This document shows, in pieces, positions 1 through 12,480 of a DNA stretch of 64,000 nucleotides (position 1 is the stretch's first letter; every line of letters begins with the position of its first letter). Source of the DNA: Nephrocerus scutellatus (Eukaryota > Arthropoda > Insecta > Diptera > Pipunculidae); the NCBI GenBank assembly GCA_947095585.1, contig OX352763.1, positions 103,271,908 through 103,335,907 of the forward strand, read 5' to 3'. The position numbers and the translations under genes were made by a program. The notes beneath the pieces are model-generated. The model was not told where the DNA came from, ran no database searches, and was given only the letters and a program-made list of their open reading frames with translations.

Positions 1-2204
1 TCACTCACTCCCAGTATGTCCAAATTATATCGAAAAAACTCACGTTCCAGTTGAAAAATCTGGTATTTTGAGGTCCTTTTGAGGAGCGTCCTCACATTCC
101 AGAAACCAATCCTAGTCCGGGTACAATAGCCAAAAGTCGTCATTATTCGATCATTACTTATCCGAGGCGTTGTGTCGGTTTCAGTAGCGGACATTTTTTG
201 GTACCGCAGGGTTCTAACTCACGTTACCTAGACTAGAAACGCTACACCGTTCACACTTGCAGTTTTAGCCTACATATATAAGGATTTATACACATAGTTC
301 CCCGGTGACCACCACTAGGAGGTAGAGCAAGCACTACATCACGAACTTGATTATTGCGCTACTGGCCCAAACCAAGTTTTGAGCAGTCAATAGTTTCCCG
401 ATCAATCGCAATGCATGTTCCTGATGATTTGGCCACTAACATATATGTTTTCACTAATGCACAAGCGTGACTGTTATTGTCGGGCAGGTAAAGTAGGCCT
501 CGGCGGACTTGCATTTGAATAATAACGGCCCTGCGCTGAAGTTGTTAATCTTACTCGACCTGGATGCTACGCGTATGGACTACCAGTCATACATTGCCGT
601 TGTTATAACCTGCATAAAACACTACGGGACACAACTTTTGCTTGGCTTCTTTCATTTTGAAGCATTCCTACTGTTTCGTCCATTTCATTATGAGTTAGAT
701 TACACAGTATACTGCTGTATTCCATACTTCTTAACTAAATTTTAAATTTTACAATTATAAAATCACTTAGGAGCTAAAAATAAATAAAGTCTGAGAAAAC
801 AAATCCCTCAAATAGGCTAAAAACAATCTTTTTATTGATACAATAACATTTTCTGAATAATCATACGTTAAAGTTATCGACATGGTGTCGCGCCCTGTAT
901 ACACCGTAACAACTTCCTGTAATCGTCACTCGAAATTTCCGCCTTGAATCGCTGTCATTCACATCCGCGAAGATATCGGGTAACATAATTCTCGTCTGCG
1001 TCTGTTGCATCATGGTCATGATGTTTATGTCTTACCCCTGGCAATCGCTTGATGTGGCTTATTGACTTAAACTAGATTCTTCACATATGTATGTCATAAG
1101 CGCTCTTAAGTTGCAAGCGGAAACAACTCACAGTCACTGTATAATTTTTTATTATCATTTATTATCAATTTTTTATACATCAACACCAGACTGGATTTCT
1201 CCACGGTATTCGCATTGAGACGATTCAAATCGGCAAAGTGTATGTATGCCTCATTGATGTCAATGCGGTGTTTTTGAGTTGAAGATAACTGCAGCGGATC
1301 TATTCAGTTCAAGTAAAATCGCTTTTAAACGTTCTGTATCTTTTAGTCAACCTGTAATGAAAGAAATATAACTTTATCCTTAGAATATTATATGAATAAA
1401 TAAAACGCACTAAGTTAAATTGGATTGTAATTAGTTTTATTGTTGCACAACATTTTATTTTAAAAAATTTAAAATTTATATTTCCGACATCTATCAGACA
1501 TTCAACAACAGACATTGTTATAATAGAATTGCACTAAGCAAATTTTAGTAGAATTTAAAATGTGCATTCGATACACGGGATCTACATTTTGTTTTCGATT
1601 TCAGTGAAAATGCCTTATTTTTTTTCGGGTTTTCGCAAAAACAATGAACATCCACATTATGAAAGGCCATGAAATCGCGTTTCTGATATTTTGACATATA
1701 ATTATTTAATTTCCTTTCATTCGCTTATTCGTTTCATTATGAGAAGTAACGCGCCGTTTCCACGTTAAATAACAATAATGCTTCAATGAAATAATTTGCT
1801 TGTGTTCATATACACGTATACTGGCTTCAAATAATGCTACAATAAATGTGAGCCGAGTTGAAAGGAAAATGTTGTAGGATTATTTCAAGCTATTTTCAAC
1901 AATGGAGAGATTTGAAATTAAGAGAAGGGTCGTACTGCAAACACCGAGACGTAACGTGTGCTGAAACATTCAGTTCGTGAGCAGTTGCGATCACTGCGGT
2001 TGACGAAAAAAGTGAAGAGAACGACAAAAATTACGAATGGAAGAAACAAGAAACGTCAAAAAATTTAATGGACAAGTTGGCCCGCGACGGTTTGGGACGG
2101 TTCTCTCTTGCACTTATAGGATTCCAGATTTCATGGAACGACTTTTTACCGTGTAGATTAGGTAATACGTTCATGAGTTCATCCATTCATTATGTCAACC
2201 TAAT
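1..2204. other. Unassigned AT-rich sequence
   Basis: No protein family, RNA gene or repeat is recognised here. Open frames are short (under about 80 codons) and composition-driven. One weak lead lies on the minus strand between about 1022 and 898: an open stretch of some 40-50 codons with arginine- and aspartate-containing, non-repetitive composition, followed on that strand by an AATAAA signal. It could be the last exon of an unidentified gene or an old element, but nothing in it is diagnostic. Confidence 0.4.
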
Positions 2205-3098
2205 GTGTTTTTACAGATACCTTTTACCTTAAACGCGAACGACGTCCACTCAAAGACGAGCCTCGTGAAGGTCGTCCAAGAACAGCTTTTGTGTCAGAAA
2301 ACATCGATGCTGTGAGAAAACTGATTGAAGAGAATCGTCATGTGACTTATCGGGAAATCGAGGCATGCCTAGGCATTAGAAACACCAGCTTATATACAAT
2401 CTTAATACAAATTTAAAAGAGCGGAAGCTATGTGCACGTTGGATTCCAAATTTTTTGACAGATGCACAAAAAAAGGTTCGTGTCGATTGTTCCGCCAAAT
2501 GCTTGAAAATTTTTTTGAAGGTACTTCCAAAAACGTATACAAGATCGAGGGAACGAGTAATGGATATTTGCGTATGAGCCGGAAAGAAAAGGGCAATCGA
2601 CTGTTTAGGTCTTCCAATTCGAAAAAAAAACCAACAAAAGTTGTGAGCTCGGAGCGTTGGAAAGCAAATGGTAGCGTGTTTCTTTACGAAAACCGGTCAT
2701 GTGGCTACTGTTGCTCTTGAAAATCAAAAGACAGTCAATTCAGTTTGGTATACGACCATTTGTTTGCCCGAGGTTTTCAACAAATTGAGAGAGAAAAAGG
2801 TATCGGAAATTCACAACGGCGAATCATTTTGCATCTCGGTAATGCGAGCACATCACATCAAACAAGCGAGTATTTGAGCACTTAAACGATTGAATCGATG
2901 GGTCATCCGCCTTACAGCCCCGACTTGGCACCTAATGACTTCTTCCTGTTCCCAACAGTCAAAGATAAGATGCGTGGACAACGATTTTTATCACCTGAAG
3001 AAGCGGTTGAATGGTTCAAAAACCATGTTTTGGAACTATCTTCGGACTGGAAAAAGTGTTTCGATAAATGTTTGAGCGTATGCAAAAGTGTATAGATC
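2205..3098 (+). pseudogene. Mariner-family transposase, decayed
   Basis: This is the relic of a cut-and-paste DNA transposase (Tc1/mariner superfamily, mariner type). Reading across three frames gives the family order: a helix-turn-helix part with 'YREIEACLGI' near 2348, 'YAYEPE' near 2570, 'TGHVATVAL' near 2695, 'NSVWYTTICLPEVF' near 2738, and the C-terminal 'GHPPYSPDLAPNDFF' at about 2901-2942. The last motif holds the third catalytic aspartate (2922-2924). The second catalytic site, normally H-D-N-A, reads H-L-G-N-A, so that aspartate is gone. Several stops and frameshifts are present. No terminal inverted repeats were found by eye. It lies directly downstream of unassigned sequence, tail-to-tail with a non-LTR fragment. 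The family call is firm; the subfamily is not. Confidence 0.85.
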
Positions 3099-3169
3099 TT
3101 AATATTATTTTGAATATTTTGAAAAACAATAAAGCAATTTTTGTTGAAATTTTTTAATTTTTTATTACT

Positions 3170-3720
3170 TTTTCTATAAACTTCGTAACGTACATAACGC
3201 TTTGGGAATCTGCACCCTTGGAACGGTCAGCACACCGTGGGCGTTAGGAAATTAGGGAGAGGAAAATATGAGATGTCTATGCACGTGTGTCTTAAATAAC
3301 TGTAGATCATTCAAATGCGAAAACACAGAGTAGGGCAATTCATTCCACATAACTATTGTGCGGTTAAAGAAGGAATATTTGAATATTCCTTCGTGGGCTG
3401 AAGTTGTTGCACAGGTATTACAGATGGGTTCGAGAATGGGCGGAAAGCATCTAGACATACCTTTTGAACACCGCTTGTAGATAAAGCGATAAAACAGTGA
3501 CAAGCAGGAAACATTCCTACGATGCTCAAGCGATTCGATTGTTTTCGGGATATTTACGTCACCAATAAGTTTATCGCGCGGTTCTGAATTCCGTCTAGTA
3601 GACGCAATCTGGTCTTGGGGGCACATGCCCAGACAATACAGTTGTATTCAAGCTTAGGACAAATATATATTCGCCTTGTAAATAGTAGCCAGATCTGAAG
3701 GTGTGAAGTACATCTTGGCT
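3170..3720 (-). pseudogene. Non-LTR retrotransposon RT C-terminus
   Basis: This is a 5'-truncated LINE-type copy on the minus strand. The open part (3626 down to 3252, 124 codons) carries the family-typical C-terminal reverse-transcriptase tail, with 'SLEHRRNVSCLSLFYRF' and a later 'MWNELPYSVF'. The frame extends upstream in broken form to about 3718 ('FTPSDLATIYKAN'). After the stop, its 3' UTR resembles that of the larger copy at 8.0-9.2 kb ('AACGCCCACGGTGTGC' against 'AACGACCACGCTGTGC'). It ends in an A-rich run. The catalytic palm is absent, so it cannot be active. The two copies belong to one family; jockey/I-type affiliation is inferred. Confidence 0.8.
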
Positions 3721-3959
3721 AGCGTTGGGAACTATCGAATAAAAACTACCGACTTATTCGATAGTTGCAAAATGTTCATTTATTCGATAGCTATCAAAAT
3801 CGTTCAGTTACTATATTTCAGAAAACATTAGATCAAAACAATCGAATGAATAAAAACCATTCAAATGTTTCACTATGGATAGTCCGGTTTTTTTAATTCT
3901 CTATATCAACTTCGCGTACCCGTGTGTTTGTCGTGTAATCTTGCGATCAATTTTTAACC
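3721..3959. other. Spacer before the left repeat arm
   Basis: No gene is seen. Near 3731-3800 there are imperfect inverted copies of 'ATTCGATAG', able to form weak stems. A 26-30 bp stretch at about 3891-3920 is close to the reverse complement of 18,701-18,728, suggesting a shared fragment of some dispersed element. Confidence 0.3.
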
Positions 3960-4835
3960 CACTTCCCAAAGTGCGATTTCATTGAAATTTTGCACACAAG
4001 AATATCTCCGATGACAACACTTTCTATTAAAATTTGGGGCCTCCAGGCTTCGGGGCCGTTTTTTCTTTCAAATTGTTCATACATGTGTATCTCCGATTGA
4101 CAACACTTTTTGTTGAAATTTTGGAGACCCTGGGGTCATGAGGCCCCATACATTTTTTTTATAACAAAATTAACTCGATTTTATTCAACTTTTAGACACA
4201 TGTGTATCTTCGATGGACGCCACTTTTTGTTAAAGCTGTGAGTGCCCGTTTTTCTTCAAATTTTATATACATGTGTATTATCGGTGAACAACACTTTTTG
4301 AAAAATTTTGGAGGGTCGTGAGGCCCCATAAATTTTTTTTATAAAAAAATAAACCCGATTTTCTTCAAATTGTATACATATATGTATCTCCGATGGACAA
4401 AACGTTTTGCAAAATTTTTGGAGGTGCCCATAATAAAAAAATTAAAAATTAGCACGATTTCTTTATATTTTAAGCACAGATACACATCTTCGATGGACAA
4501 AACTTTCTGTAAAATTTTTGGAGTGAATGAGCCCTGAGGTCCGAGGGGACCTATACAAATTTATTAAAAATTAGCCCAATTTTTTAAAATTTTCAACACA
4601 TATATCTCCGATGACATCACTTTCTATTGAAATTTGGAAGTAATCGGGCCCCAAGTTTGGGGCTCCCATACAAATTTTTTACACATGTGTATCTCCGATT
4701 TTGTATTTGTTTTTTTGTATTAATTTTGAAGTAAAGGGGCTCTTATATTAATTTTTTCCAAATTAACCCGGTTTAAACTTTGCACACATATGTATCTCCT
4801 TTTAGAGAATTTACACGAACAATTTTAATTTTTAT
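3960..4835 (+). repeat. Left arm: ~100-bp tandem repeats, inverted to the right arm
   Basis: About nine diverged units are visible. They are marked by 'TGTATCTCCGATGGACAAC' and variants near 4007, 4088, 4206, 4277, 4387, 4488, 4602, 4691 and 4792, with spacings of 71-118 bp. A unit typically runs through 'CACTTTTTGTTAAAATTTT', a GC-rich core with GGCCCC-type hairpins, then 'CCATACAAATTTTTT' and an AT-rich stretch with 'AACCCGATTTTCTTC'. The same units occur in opposite orientation at 11,540-12,480. The inner edges match too: 'GAGAATTTACACGAA' here mirrors the sequence at the inner edge of the right arm. This is the architecture of foldback-type long inverted repeats. Confidence 0.8.
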
Positions 4836-5097
4836 GGGTTGTTTTTTAATCATTACAAAGGGAAAAAATTCAGATTAAAAAGGATCAAGGGTTACTAAAA
4901 TGCTGAAACAATGGGCCAATTAGATAATTCATATTATGCAGTGCAGTACGATGTCTATTCAATGTATAATGCATAATTTTAACAGCTCTGTGTAACGCAC
5001 AGTGCGAATCAACAGCAGACCAAATCTATCAGAAGTTGCTGTTGTGTGTTCTGTTTAACAACAACAAACACATGTGTTTGTATGTCACGTATTGACC

Positions 5098-5125
5098 CAA
5101 AACCTTCTCTATAGAGAAGGTTTTG
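5098..5125. repeat. Perfect 28-bp palindrome
   Basis: Two 14-base halves are exact reverse complements with no loop, centred between 5111 and 5112 (half-site CAAAACCTTCTCTA). It can extrude as a cruciform or act as a dyad binding site. It lies in AT-rich sequence with no adjacent gene. Confidence 0.9.
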
Positions 5126-7593
5126 ATTGACCTCAGTTGTCATTTCGAATTCAACATAATTGTATGAAATACTAATACACAGCCCAGTGGCAATATGCAG
5201 TGCAATTACTACAACTACACAGCTTCTAACGCAACTGTGCTAAAGTAGCGGAGAGTTGTTATTACTTTTAATATTTAATAATAAAATAATAATATGTTAA
5301 TGTAATTAGTTTGCATAATTATTAATAATTATTCATAATTGTTCCGACTTTTTACTCAAAGGCGTTCCCGTACTCGAAAAAATAGTAAAAGAGAACAGCT
5401 AATAGAGAGTAAGTTTATTTCCCCTTCATGCGAATTTTGCAAACAATGACTGCAAAAGTTTCTGTGAGTAACATGTGAACATTCTGTTAATGTTATGAAT
5501 TTATTTACAACTAACTTATGCGTCGTTCGTTTATTTCTATACTTTCTTAACAGACTACAGTACTTTTTGGCAAAGCGAGCTAAAAATATGCACTAGCACC
5601 TTTTTTATGTGAATTTGTGTCGAAAAGGTCGCACAAAAGCCACGATGACGATAAGAATGACAACAATGATGAATGATGATAAGAATGATAACACTTTTGT
5701 GAAATTGAGTGCAGTATTCTTGCACTTTTTCTATCAAAAGAAAGCAACACAACTAACTTACTTGTGAATGTTGAACTTTGGCGTAATGGAATTCTACAGT
5801 TTCTGCCAAGGCAACAATATTGTGGTTTTATGCGTTCCGTATTTTTTGTGTGCTTGCACTTTCTGAGAGATTTTAAGCGAATTTTTCCTTTTGTTAATTT
5901 TTACTGCAAACAGTAAGGAAACAGGCTTACTGTAATTAAATTAACGAAGGACTTTTATTAATCACGGATTTAATGATAACAATATAACTTACCGCCCGCT
6001 CCACGCTGTAGGCTGTACTCGAAACTCGAGTAGTGCCGGTGCCGGCCGGCATACTTATTGCGTTTTGCGTATGCGTATTGCCTATTGCGTATGATAATAA
6101 TATTCAGTCAACCAGCTGTCAAAATTGTAAGATAGTAAGAATGTAATAGATCAAAAAAATATATTTACTACGTTTACATGCAGGGTTGGTTGAGAGGTTG
6201 AAATAGAGTCGAGATCAAAATCTACCCTAGAGTTTCAGCGCATAGGTTGAAAGATAGTACTTGGGCTATAGTTTGTTTGGTTTGGTTTGTGTATAGTTGA
6301 TATGACAAAAGAAAGAATGGCGTTGATTTATTTATTTCACGTATTATATATACACAATGTTAATAGCATAAATATTTAAAGCAAACACAATATAGGAACA
6401 CAAGTACCAACTACGAGTCAAGATCAAAACAAAGATACACTCCTACAGTTACACGCAGGAGTGTCAAACCACCATTTAAACTTTTCATCCCCTGTTTATC
6501 AGTAAAATTTCGACTCAATTCCGCTTAGCGAGTGCAGTCGAGTCGATTCAAGCTCATTTGAATTCGACCCAGGTTTATATGGGGGTCGATTATGTAAGCA
6601 TTTCGAGTTTTAAATGGCGTCACTTTTGTCGCAATTAACCCAATTATTGAGTCATACGACTAGTCGTAGTTTCGACTGAATGGTTTCGGTCAAACACCTG
6701 TTTGGTTTTCAACTGGGAAATAAATGTTATTAAAATGATTATTTCTGTATGAAAACAACCGCGTAAGCAACTTTTAAGTAATAATTTTTTAATTTTTTTA
6801 ATGTTATTTGTAAAATGCGATATGTCGAAATAATGACTTTAAGGATTTCGACTTGTCGTAAGTCGAAAGTCGAAATACGACAGATACATAATCGGCTCCA
6901 TGGTGTCGAAACGTAGTTCAAGTTGGTGTCAACCCAGCATGTAAACGTAGTAATTGTTGATTTCAATTGTACAAGAGCTACCGAATGAAGATTTACCCCT
7001 ATTTACATGAGACGACTTTTTGACTATTTATATAAAATTATATAAAATTTACATAAAATTTTTAATAAATATTGAAAAATATTTCTTTGCTATAATAAAT
7101 TTAATGCGCTAAATAAAAATAAAAGTATTAAAATAAAATTAAATTATTACTGCCATTTAATATAACTCGATTTATAAATATTCATTTAAATCACTTAAAA
7201 ATGGTAATTTTTTGTTGATATAAATATATTTTTGCACTATTTATTGTCGAAATACAAAAATCCATGAAAATATGCAGAGAGAAAAAAATCAATCCAATAA
7301 ACATCCAAACCTAAATAAAAATAACACTGAAAGATATTGTTTTTTTAACACCGAAATTATAGGCGTGTTTCTTTTTTTGATGTCGGAGAAATCGGAGAGA
7401 ACAGAAAAATCCGAGTTCCGAGATATCCGATAAATCCAATAATATTTTTCTTTGATCAGATCTGCTAGATCAGAAAAATTATCTTCTTAATATATAAAAA
7501 CATTGGCTGAACCACTGAAGCTTTCCAGCTTTCTAAGCATATTTTCGTGTGGTGCTCCAGATTGTTTTTAGTGGCGCTAGGTTGCTTATTTAT

Positions 7594-7770
7594 GGACCGA
7601 TTTGACTCATATTTACACCATATAATATCTTAATAAAAAGAAAGTCGTTGGCAAACCGATAGGTGGCGCTGGGGTGGAAAATGTCGTTTTCTCTGTTTAT
7701 GATTTTCATATAAAGAATATTCGAACACTTATACATTTTTTGCCGATGTAAGTGTCGATTCTACAGTTTA
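7594..7770 (+). repeat. Dispersed repeat, inverted copy of 22,062-22,313
   Basis: This segment matches the reverse complement of 22,062-22,313 over most of its length. Shared anchors include 'CACCATATAATAT', 'AAAGAAAGTCGTTG', 'GTGGCGCTGGGGTGGAAAAT' and 'CATATAAAGAATATTCGAAC'. The copy here lacks part of the middle. There are no coding motifs. It is likely a non-autonomous element or the untranslated end of one. Confidence 0.8.
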
Positions 7771-8029
7771 TTCTATTACTTTATTAATACGAGTTGTGAC
7801 ATTTGTCACGTACATACCACGCGATTTAAGAATATGGACAACGTTTAATTATTGAGACAGAGAAAAAAATTCTCCTTCGAATAAATGCAGAGCAGTAAAC
7901 TATGTTTAATAGAATTTGAGCGGGACAATAAATTTTTGTTTTATTTGGTTTTGGGATGGTTTGTGGAAACCAAAAAAAAATAGCATTGTGGACTGTGGAG
8001 GGAAACAATCTAAGAAATTTGAATAGAAT

Positions 8030-9185
8030 TGATTTTTTTTTTTTATATTTCGCGCACGCTTCAAGGGGTTCGCACCCTTATAATGCTCGGCTATATGCTT
8101 GGCACAGCGTGGTCGTTAAGGAAGAGGAGGAGAAAACAGGAGATGTATATGAGCTTGTGTTTTGAATGCCTGTGGATCATAGTGAGGTTGGAAGACAGAG
8201 CTTGGCAGAGCATTCCACATACGTGTTGTACGGCTGAAGAACGAATCCCTGAATTTAACTGTACGTCCGAAGATGGACTTGAGGGTAAACTGATGAGCAT
8301 TTAGAGCGCCACGAGTATTGCGGTTGAATTCAATGAGAGGTGGCATGCAGCTGGCTATTTCTCTTGAGCACCGCCTGTAGAAGAAGCGATAAAACAGTGA
8401 CAAGCAGGAAACCTTCCTGCGGTGTTCAAGCGAATCTATTGATTTCGCTATATTTTCGTCACCGATAAGTTTTATCGCACAGTTTTGTATTCTATCTAGC
8501 TGATACAGGGTAATTTTAGGCACACCAGACCAGATATGACAATTGTACTAAAGTTTAGGGCGAATCTTTTATTCGCCTTGTATATGGTAGCCAGATCAGA
8601 GGGAGTAAAATATTTCTTTCACCGGGCTAGAAAACCTAAACATTTCGCAGCATTTTTGACGATGGTAAATATGTGGTCATTCCAACGAAGCTTGTCGTTA
8701 ACGCCACATACCGAGAATTGCGAGATTTACAGTTTCCTCTATACAAGTGCCATTCATGGATAATGGCATGGGATTTAGGATTCGCTTAGACGACAGGAGA
8801 CAGCATTGGGGTTTGGAAGCATTAAATTCTACTCGATTGATTTCTCCCCATTGTATTATGCTGTCAAGGTCAGAATTTAACGTGTTTAACATACGAAGTT
8901 GTTTGAGTTCCACATGAGAAGTGGAGGGACGTTCCTCAAACTTATATGAGAAGCTTAGTGTGCTGTCGTCAGCGAAAGAGTGAATTGGATTAGAAGTCAC
9001 AGATAAGAGATCATTAATTAAATGAGGAAGATAGTCGAGGACAATACAGAGCCCTGGGGAACGGCAGCATTAATCTAATGAACTTCAGACTTAAAACCTT
9101 CCAAAACAACTTGAATTGAGAGGTCCAAAAGATAGCTTCTAATCCAATGAAGCAGTTTTTCATCGACTCCATAAGCACATATAGT
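8030..9185 (-). pseudogene. Non-LTR retrotransposon RT (palm and C-terminus), decayed
   Basis: On the minus strand this is the 3' half of a LINE-type reverse transcriptase, which would copy its RNA at a nicked target. From about 9185 downwards one reads 'AYGVDEKLLHWIRSYL', 'VPQGSVLSSTIFL' (RT motif), 'HSFADDSTL' near 8985 (catalytic FADD box), 'DLATIYKAN', and the C-terminal 'SLEHRRKVSCLSLFYRFFYR' in an open 135-codon frame (8523-8116). Several stops and shifts separate the pieces. After the stop come a short 3' UTR and an A-run near 8035-8045. It is the same family as the fragment at 3.2-3.7 kb. The endonuclease half is missing, so it is 5' truncated. Confidence 0.85.
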
Positions 9186-11539
9186 AATTACAAACGGAAT
9201 TGATACTCGTTTAAAACAAAATGACAACCGAGCGCACTAAGACGGGATCTGTCAATCTTATGTCGTATTTTTTGTTGTTTTTGAAATCTACGCTCGATCT
9301 GAGATTTATGCATTTTATCCTTAAACCTGCAACTTATTTATTTTGCTTGGAATGTTCAAGAATACGAACAAACAAAAAAATGTAACAAACCCAATTCGGT
9401 TCTATTTGACGGGACAACAGACCGATCTTCGAACTCCAAAGGAAATCAAGATAAGAAAACTCATCCCTCGATCCCGTCAATCAAAGGCATACGCAACTAA
9501 TTTGAACAGTAACTCTAACGGTTCCCAACAGAAATGGGCTGCTGATATTATAATTCGTGTAGATATTCAAGCAGGAATTAATTAGCTAAAATCGGTCTCA
9601 CTGGCGTCAAGGGTGACGTTTATCTGACACACATAAAGAGATGAATGTGTATTTGAACATCCGTGCGGGTCCCTGATCTCCCTGACACCATTGGGAACAG
9701 CCTACAAAGTCGACGGGCTGTCCAGTAATGGCACAAGTATTCAACTGCTACCGGAATGAGTAAGTGTGTGAAGGCCCTTAACGACGGTCAAGATAATGCT
9801 TCGGAAAGACACATTAACAAATGAGAGTACGAATATGCCACCACATGTACTAAAGCAAAACAATTTTGGCCACAGATGGACATCACCGCCGGGGGCTTTG
9901 AATGGCTTAAAGAAGCCTACGGCCCATTTTCCGTATAACATATGCGGGCAGTATGGTTCCTAAGCATTAGGGTATGTGTGTGAGACATAAGTCGACGAAC
10001 CGGGGAAATTAATATGAAGTAACGTTTTAATTGTGTCGGGCTCACAAATAGGGTGTAATACTTACTTACCTTGTTACTACATGAAAGGAAATTCACAAAT
10101 TGATGTGAGCATTTAAATGTTCGGAAATAGGTCACCTGAATAGAGCCGTAAAACCAGAATTTATAATAATAAAACTATTTTCCTGTTATTTAAAATTTGT
10201 TGTAGATGTATATTTTATTTTTACAATAAATTCTTTTTTTAAGTTCATGTTATACTAATTTTTTTTTACTTAGTTTTTCTTTAAATTAAAATGTATTGAC
10301 AGTTTTTGTGCTTCATTTTGTTTGTGTGTTAAATGGTTTGTAGTTTTGTGTTTTTTTTTCAACATATACAAATGAAAAAGTAGAAAATGATAATTATTTG
10401 ACACCATCACTCATTTTTCGCTATTGCTTACTTACATTATAGTTTAATAATGATCTTATATCTTGTAGAAATCGTGTAGCAAATATTGCATTTACAAAAT
10501 AATTAAAATAATATAATAATTTAAAAAAAAGTAAAATAAATATTATTGCAAATGTTGCGCGTTTAAAAAAAAAATTATTTAATTAATAACAAAGTAATAT
10601 TCTCCATATTTTCTAATTCTAATAAAATTACATTTTAACTTTAGTTGATATATATTGTGGTTATTATATTCTTAAACCTAATATTAAGGAAATTTACATT
10701 ATAGAAATTTTACTCATGTGTACAGAACGCAAATAATTTTTTAGTTTTTTGCAATTGATCGGGGTTTTTTACCAAAAACTACAATGGATGCAAGAAGGCA
10801 GTCATCTCCATGATATAATTTTTCTTATGTTAATGTTGTTGTATCAGTTAATTAGTAGTTGTTTTCTAAATCTATAAAAAAAAATTCTATTGATAAGCAA
10901 ATGGAAGACCCAATGTGCATTCATTCAAATATCGCCTGTCTTTTTTATATTATTTTTTACTTAATTTATATTTTTGGTATTTGTATTTTTTCTTTTTTTA
11001 AACATATTGTATGTTTTGTTCATTCTTTTTTTTTTTAAATATATTGTTTTTACTGTTTTTATGGTTTATATAGTTTTTTATATATTTGATATTTGCATTC
11101 TTTCTTATTTTAAACATATTGTTCTTCCCTTTATATTTCGTTTTTGGATTTATGAACATAATAGGCGTATTTTTTTTTATTGTATAAATTAAATTTTTCT
11201 TTTCTTTTAAATCTTAAATTTTTTATTTAATAATATATAAACAATTTAAAAAAAAGTTACGTTTTTATTAGCAAATGATAGACCCAATATGCATTCATTA
11301 CAATATCGCCCAAGTGGTTGTTTACCACATTTTTATATTTTTGATATTTTGGTTAATTGAATTCACATTTTTGCTTAAAAAAATCGGCATACAACTACGT
11401 AAATAGCTACACCTTATCCAATTGTAATTCAGAAAGTATCAATTGTGTTGACAGTCCTGGTATAAGCGCGAGCCTATTATTACACTCAATATAATTTGTC
11501 AGAATTGACTAATGCAAAAGATTATTATCTTTTGTACAA
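9186..11539. other. Unassigned AT-rich interior with one short ORF
   Basis: No family is recognised. One open frame at 9343-9585 (80 codons, basic, Asn/Gln/Lys-rich) could be a fragment of an element or chance. 9600-9960 is less AT-rich and may be an old coding relic, but no motif is readable. 10,200-11,250 is extremely T/A-rich, with diverged copies of 'TATATTTTTGATATTTG' and 'AAACATATTGT'. Confidence 0.35.
10892..11310 (+). repeat. Direct repeat pair flanking T-rich block
   Basis: A ~45-bp sequence at 10,892-10,936 recurs at 11,267-11,310, 375 bp away and in the same orientation. Shared words are 'AGCAAATG', 'AGACCCAAT', 'GCATTCATT' and 'ATATCGCC'. The interval contains further diverged T-rich repeats, so this looks like an old duplication with expansion of low-complexity DNA. 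Confidence 0.7.
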
Positions 11540-12480
11540 AAACTAAAGTAATCAATTTTTCATGTAAATTCTCTAAAAAGAGATACATATGTGTGCAAAG
11601 TTTTAACCGGGATAATTTAGAAAAAAAATAATATGAGAGCCCCTTTACTTCAAAATGTTTACAAAATATGTTGTCACCAGAGATACTTATGTGTAAAAAA
11701 GAGCCCTCGACCTTGGGGCCCGATCATTTCAAAATTTTCAATAGGATGTGTTGTCACTCCAAAAATTGTACAAAAAGTTTTGCCCATTGGAAATACACAT
11801 TTGCTTAAAATTAGAAGAAATCAGGATAATTTTTCAAAAAATTGTATGTGCCCCCTCGGGGCTTCACTCCAAAAAGTTTTGTCCATCGGAGATACCCATA
11901 TGTTTAAAATTTAAAAAACATTAGGCTAATTTTTAAAAAAATTATATGAGCACCCCTTCGGCCGCAAGGCTCGTACACTCCAAAAACTTTACAAAAAGTT
12001 TTGTCCATCGGAAATAGCCATGTGTTTAAAATTTGAAAAAAAATCAAGCTAATTTAAAAGAAAATTATATGGGCACCCCTTAGTCCTCAGGGCCCCTTCA
12101 CTCCAAAAATTTTACAAAAAGATTTGTCCATCGGAGATACACATCTGTTTAAAATTTGAAAACAATCTAATCTAATCTGTAAAAAATTATATGGGCACCC
12201 CTCGGGCCTCAGGGACCGTTCACTCGAAAAATTTTACAAACAGTTTTATTCATCGGAGATTAACATGTGTATAAAATTTGAAGAAAATCGGGTTAATTTT
12301 TTTAAAAAATTTGTATGGCGCCTCACGACCACGGGTCTCCAAAAGTTTTACAAAAAGTGTTGTCGATCGGAGATACATACGTATATAAAATTTGAAGAAA
12401 ATCAGGTTAATTTAAAAAAAAAATTGGGGCCCGAGTCTCCAAAATTTTTACAAAAAGTGTTGTCCATCGTAAATAGACAT
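11540..12480 (-). repeat. Right arm: ~100-bp tandem repeats in inverted orientation
   Basis: About nine units are recognised by 'GTTGTCCATCGGAGATACACAT' variants (reverse complement of the left-arm marker) near 11,580, 11,680, 11,790, 11,889, 12,011, 12,134, 12,255, 12,370 and 12,470. Spacings are 99-123 bp, slightly more regular than in the left arm. The inner boundary (about 11,540-11,600) mirrors the left arm's inner boundary, including non-repeat bases. The outer end is cut at 12,480 by the start of a gypsy LTR, so the original end of the arm is lost or lies beyond the window's readable part. Confidence 0.8.

Larger units (their letters stand above)
4836..8029. other. AT-rich interior between inverted arms, unassigned
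   Basis: About 3.2 kb without a recognisable gene. Contents include a perfect 28-bp palindrome (annotated separately), a run of 'TTGCGTAT'-like words near 6057-6095 beside the GC palindrome GCCGGCCGGC, several 'GTCGAAA'/'TTTCGAC' inverted words at 6500-6900, and a copy of a dispersed repeat at 7594-7770. No transposase was recognised, which matters for the foldback hypothesis. Confidence 0.4.

Noticed and set aside
9343..9585. 80-codon basic frame as a small gene
   Set aside because: Asn/Lys/Gln-rich composition without family motif, promoter or neighbours; not distinguishable from chance.
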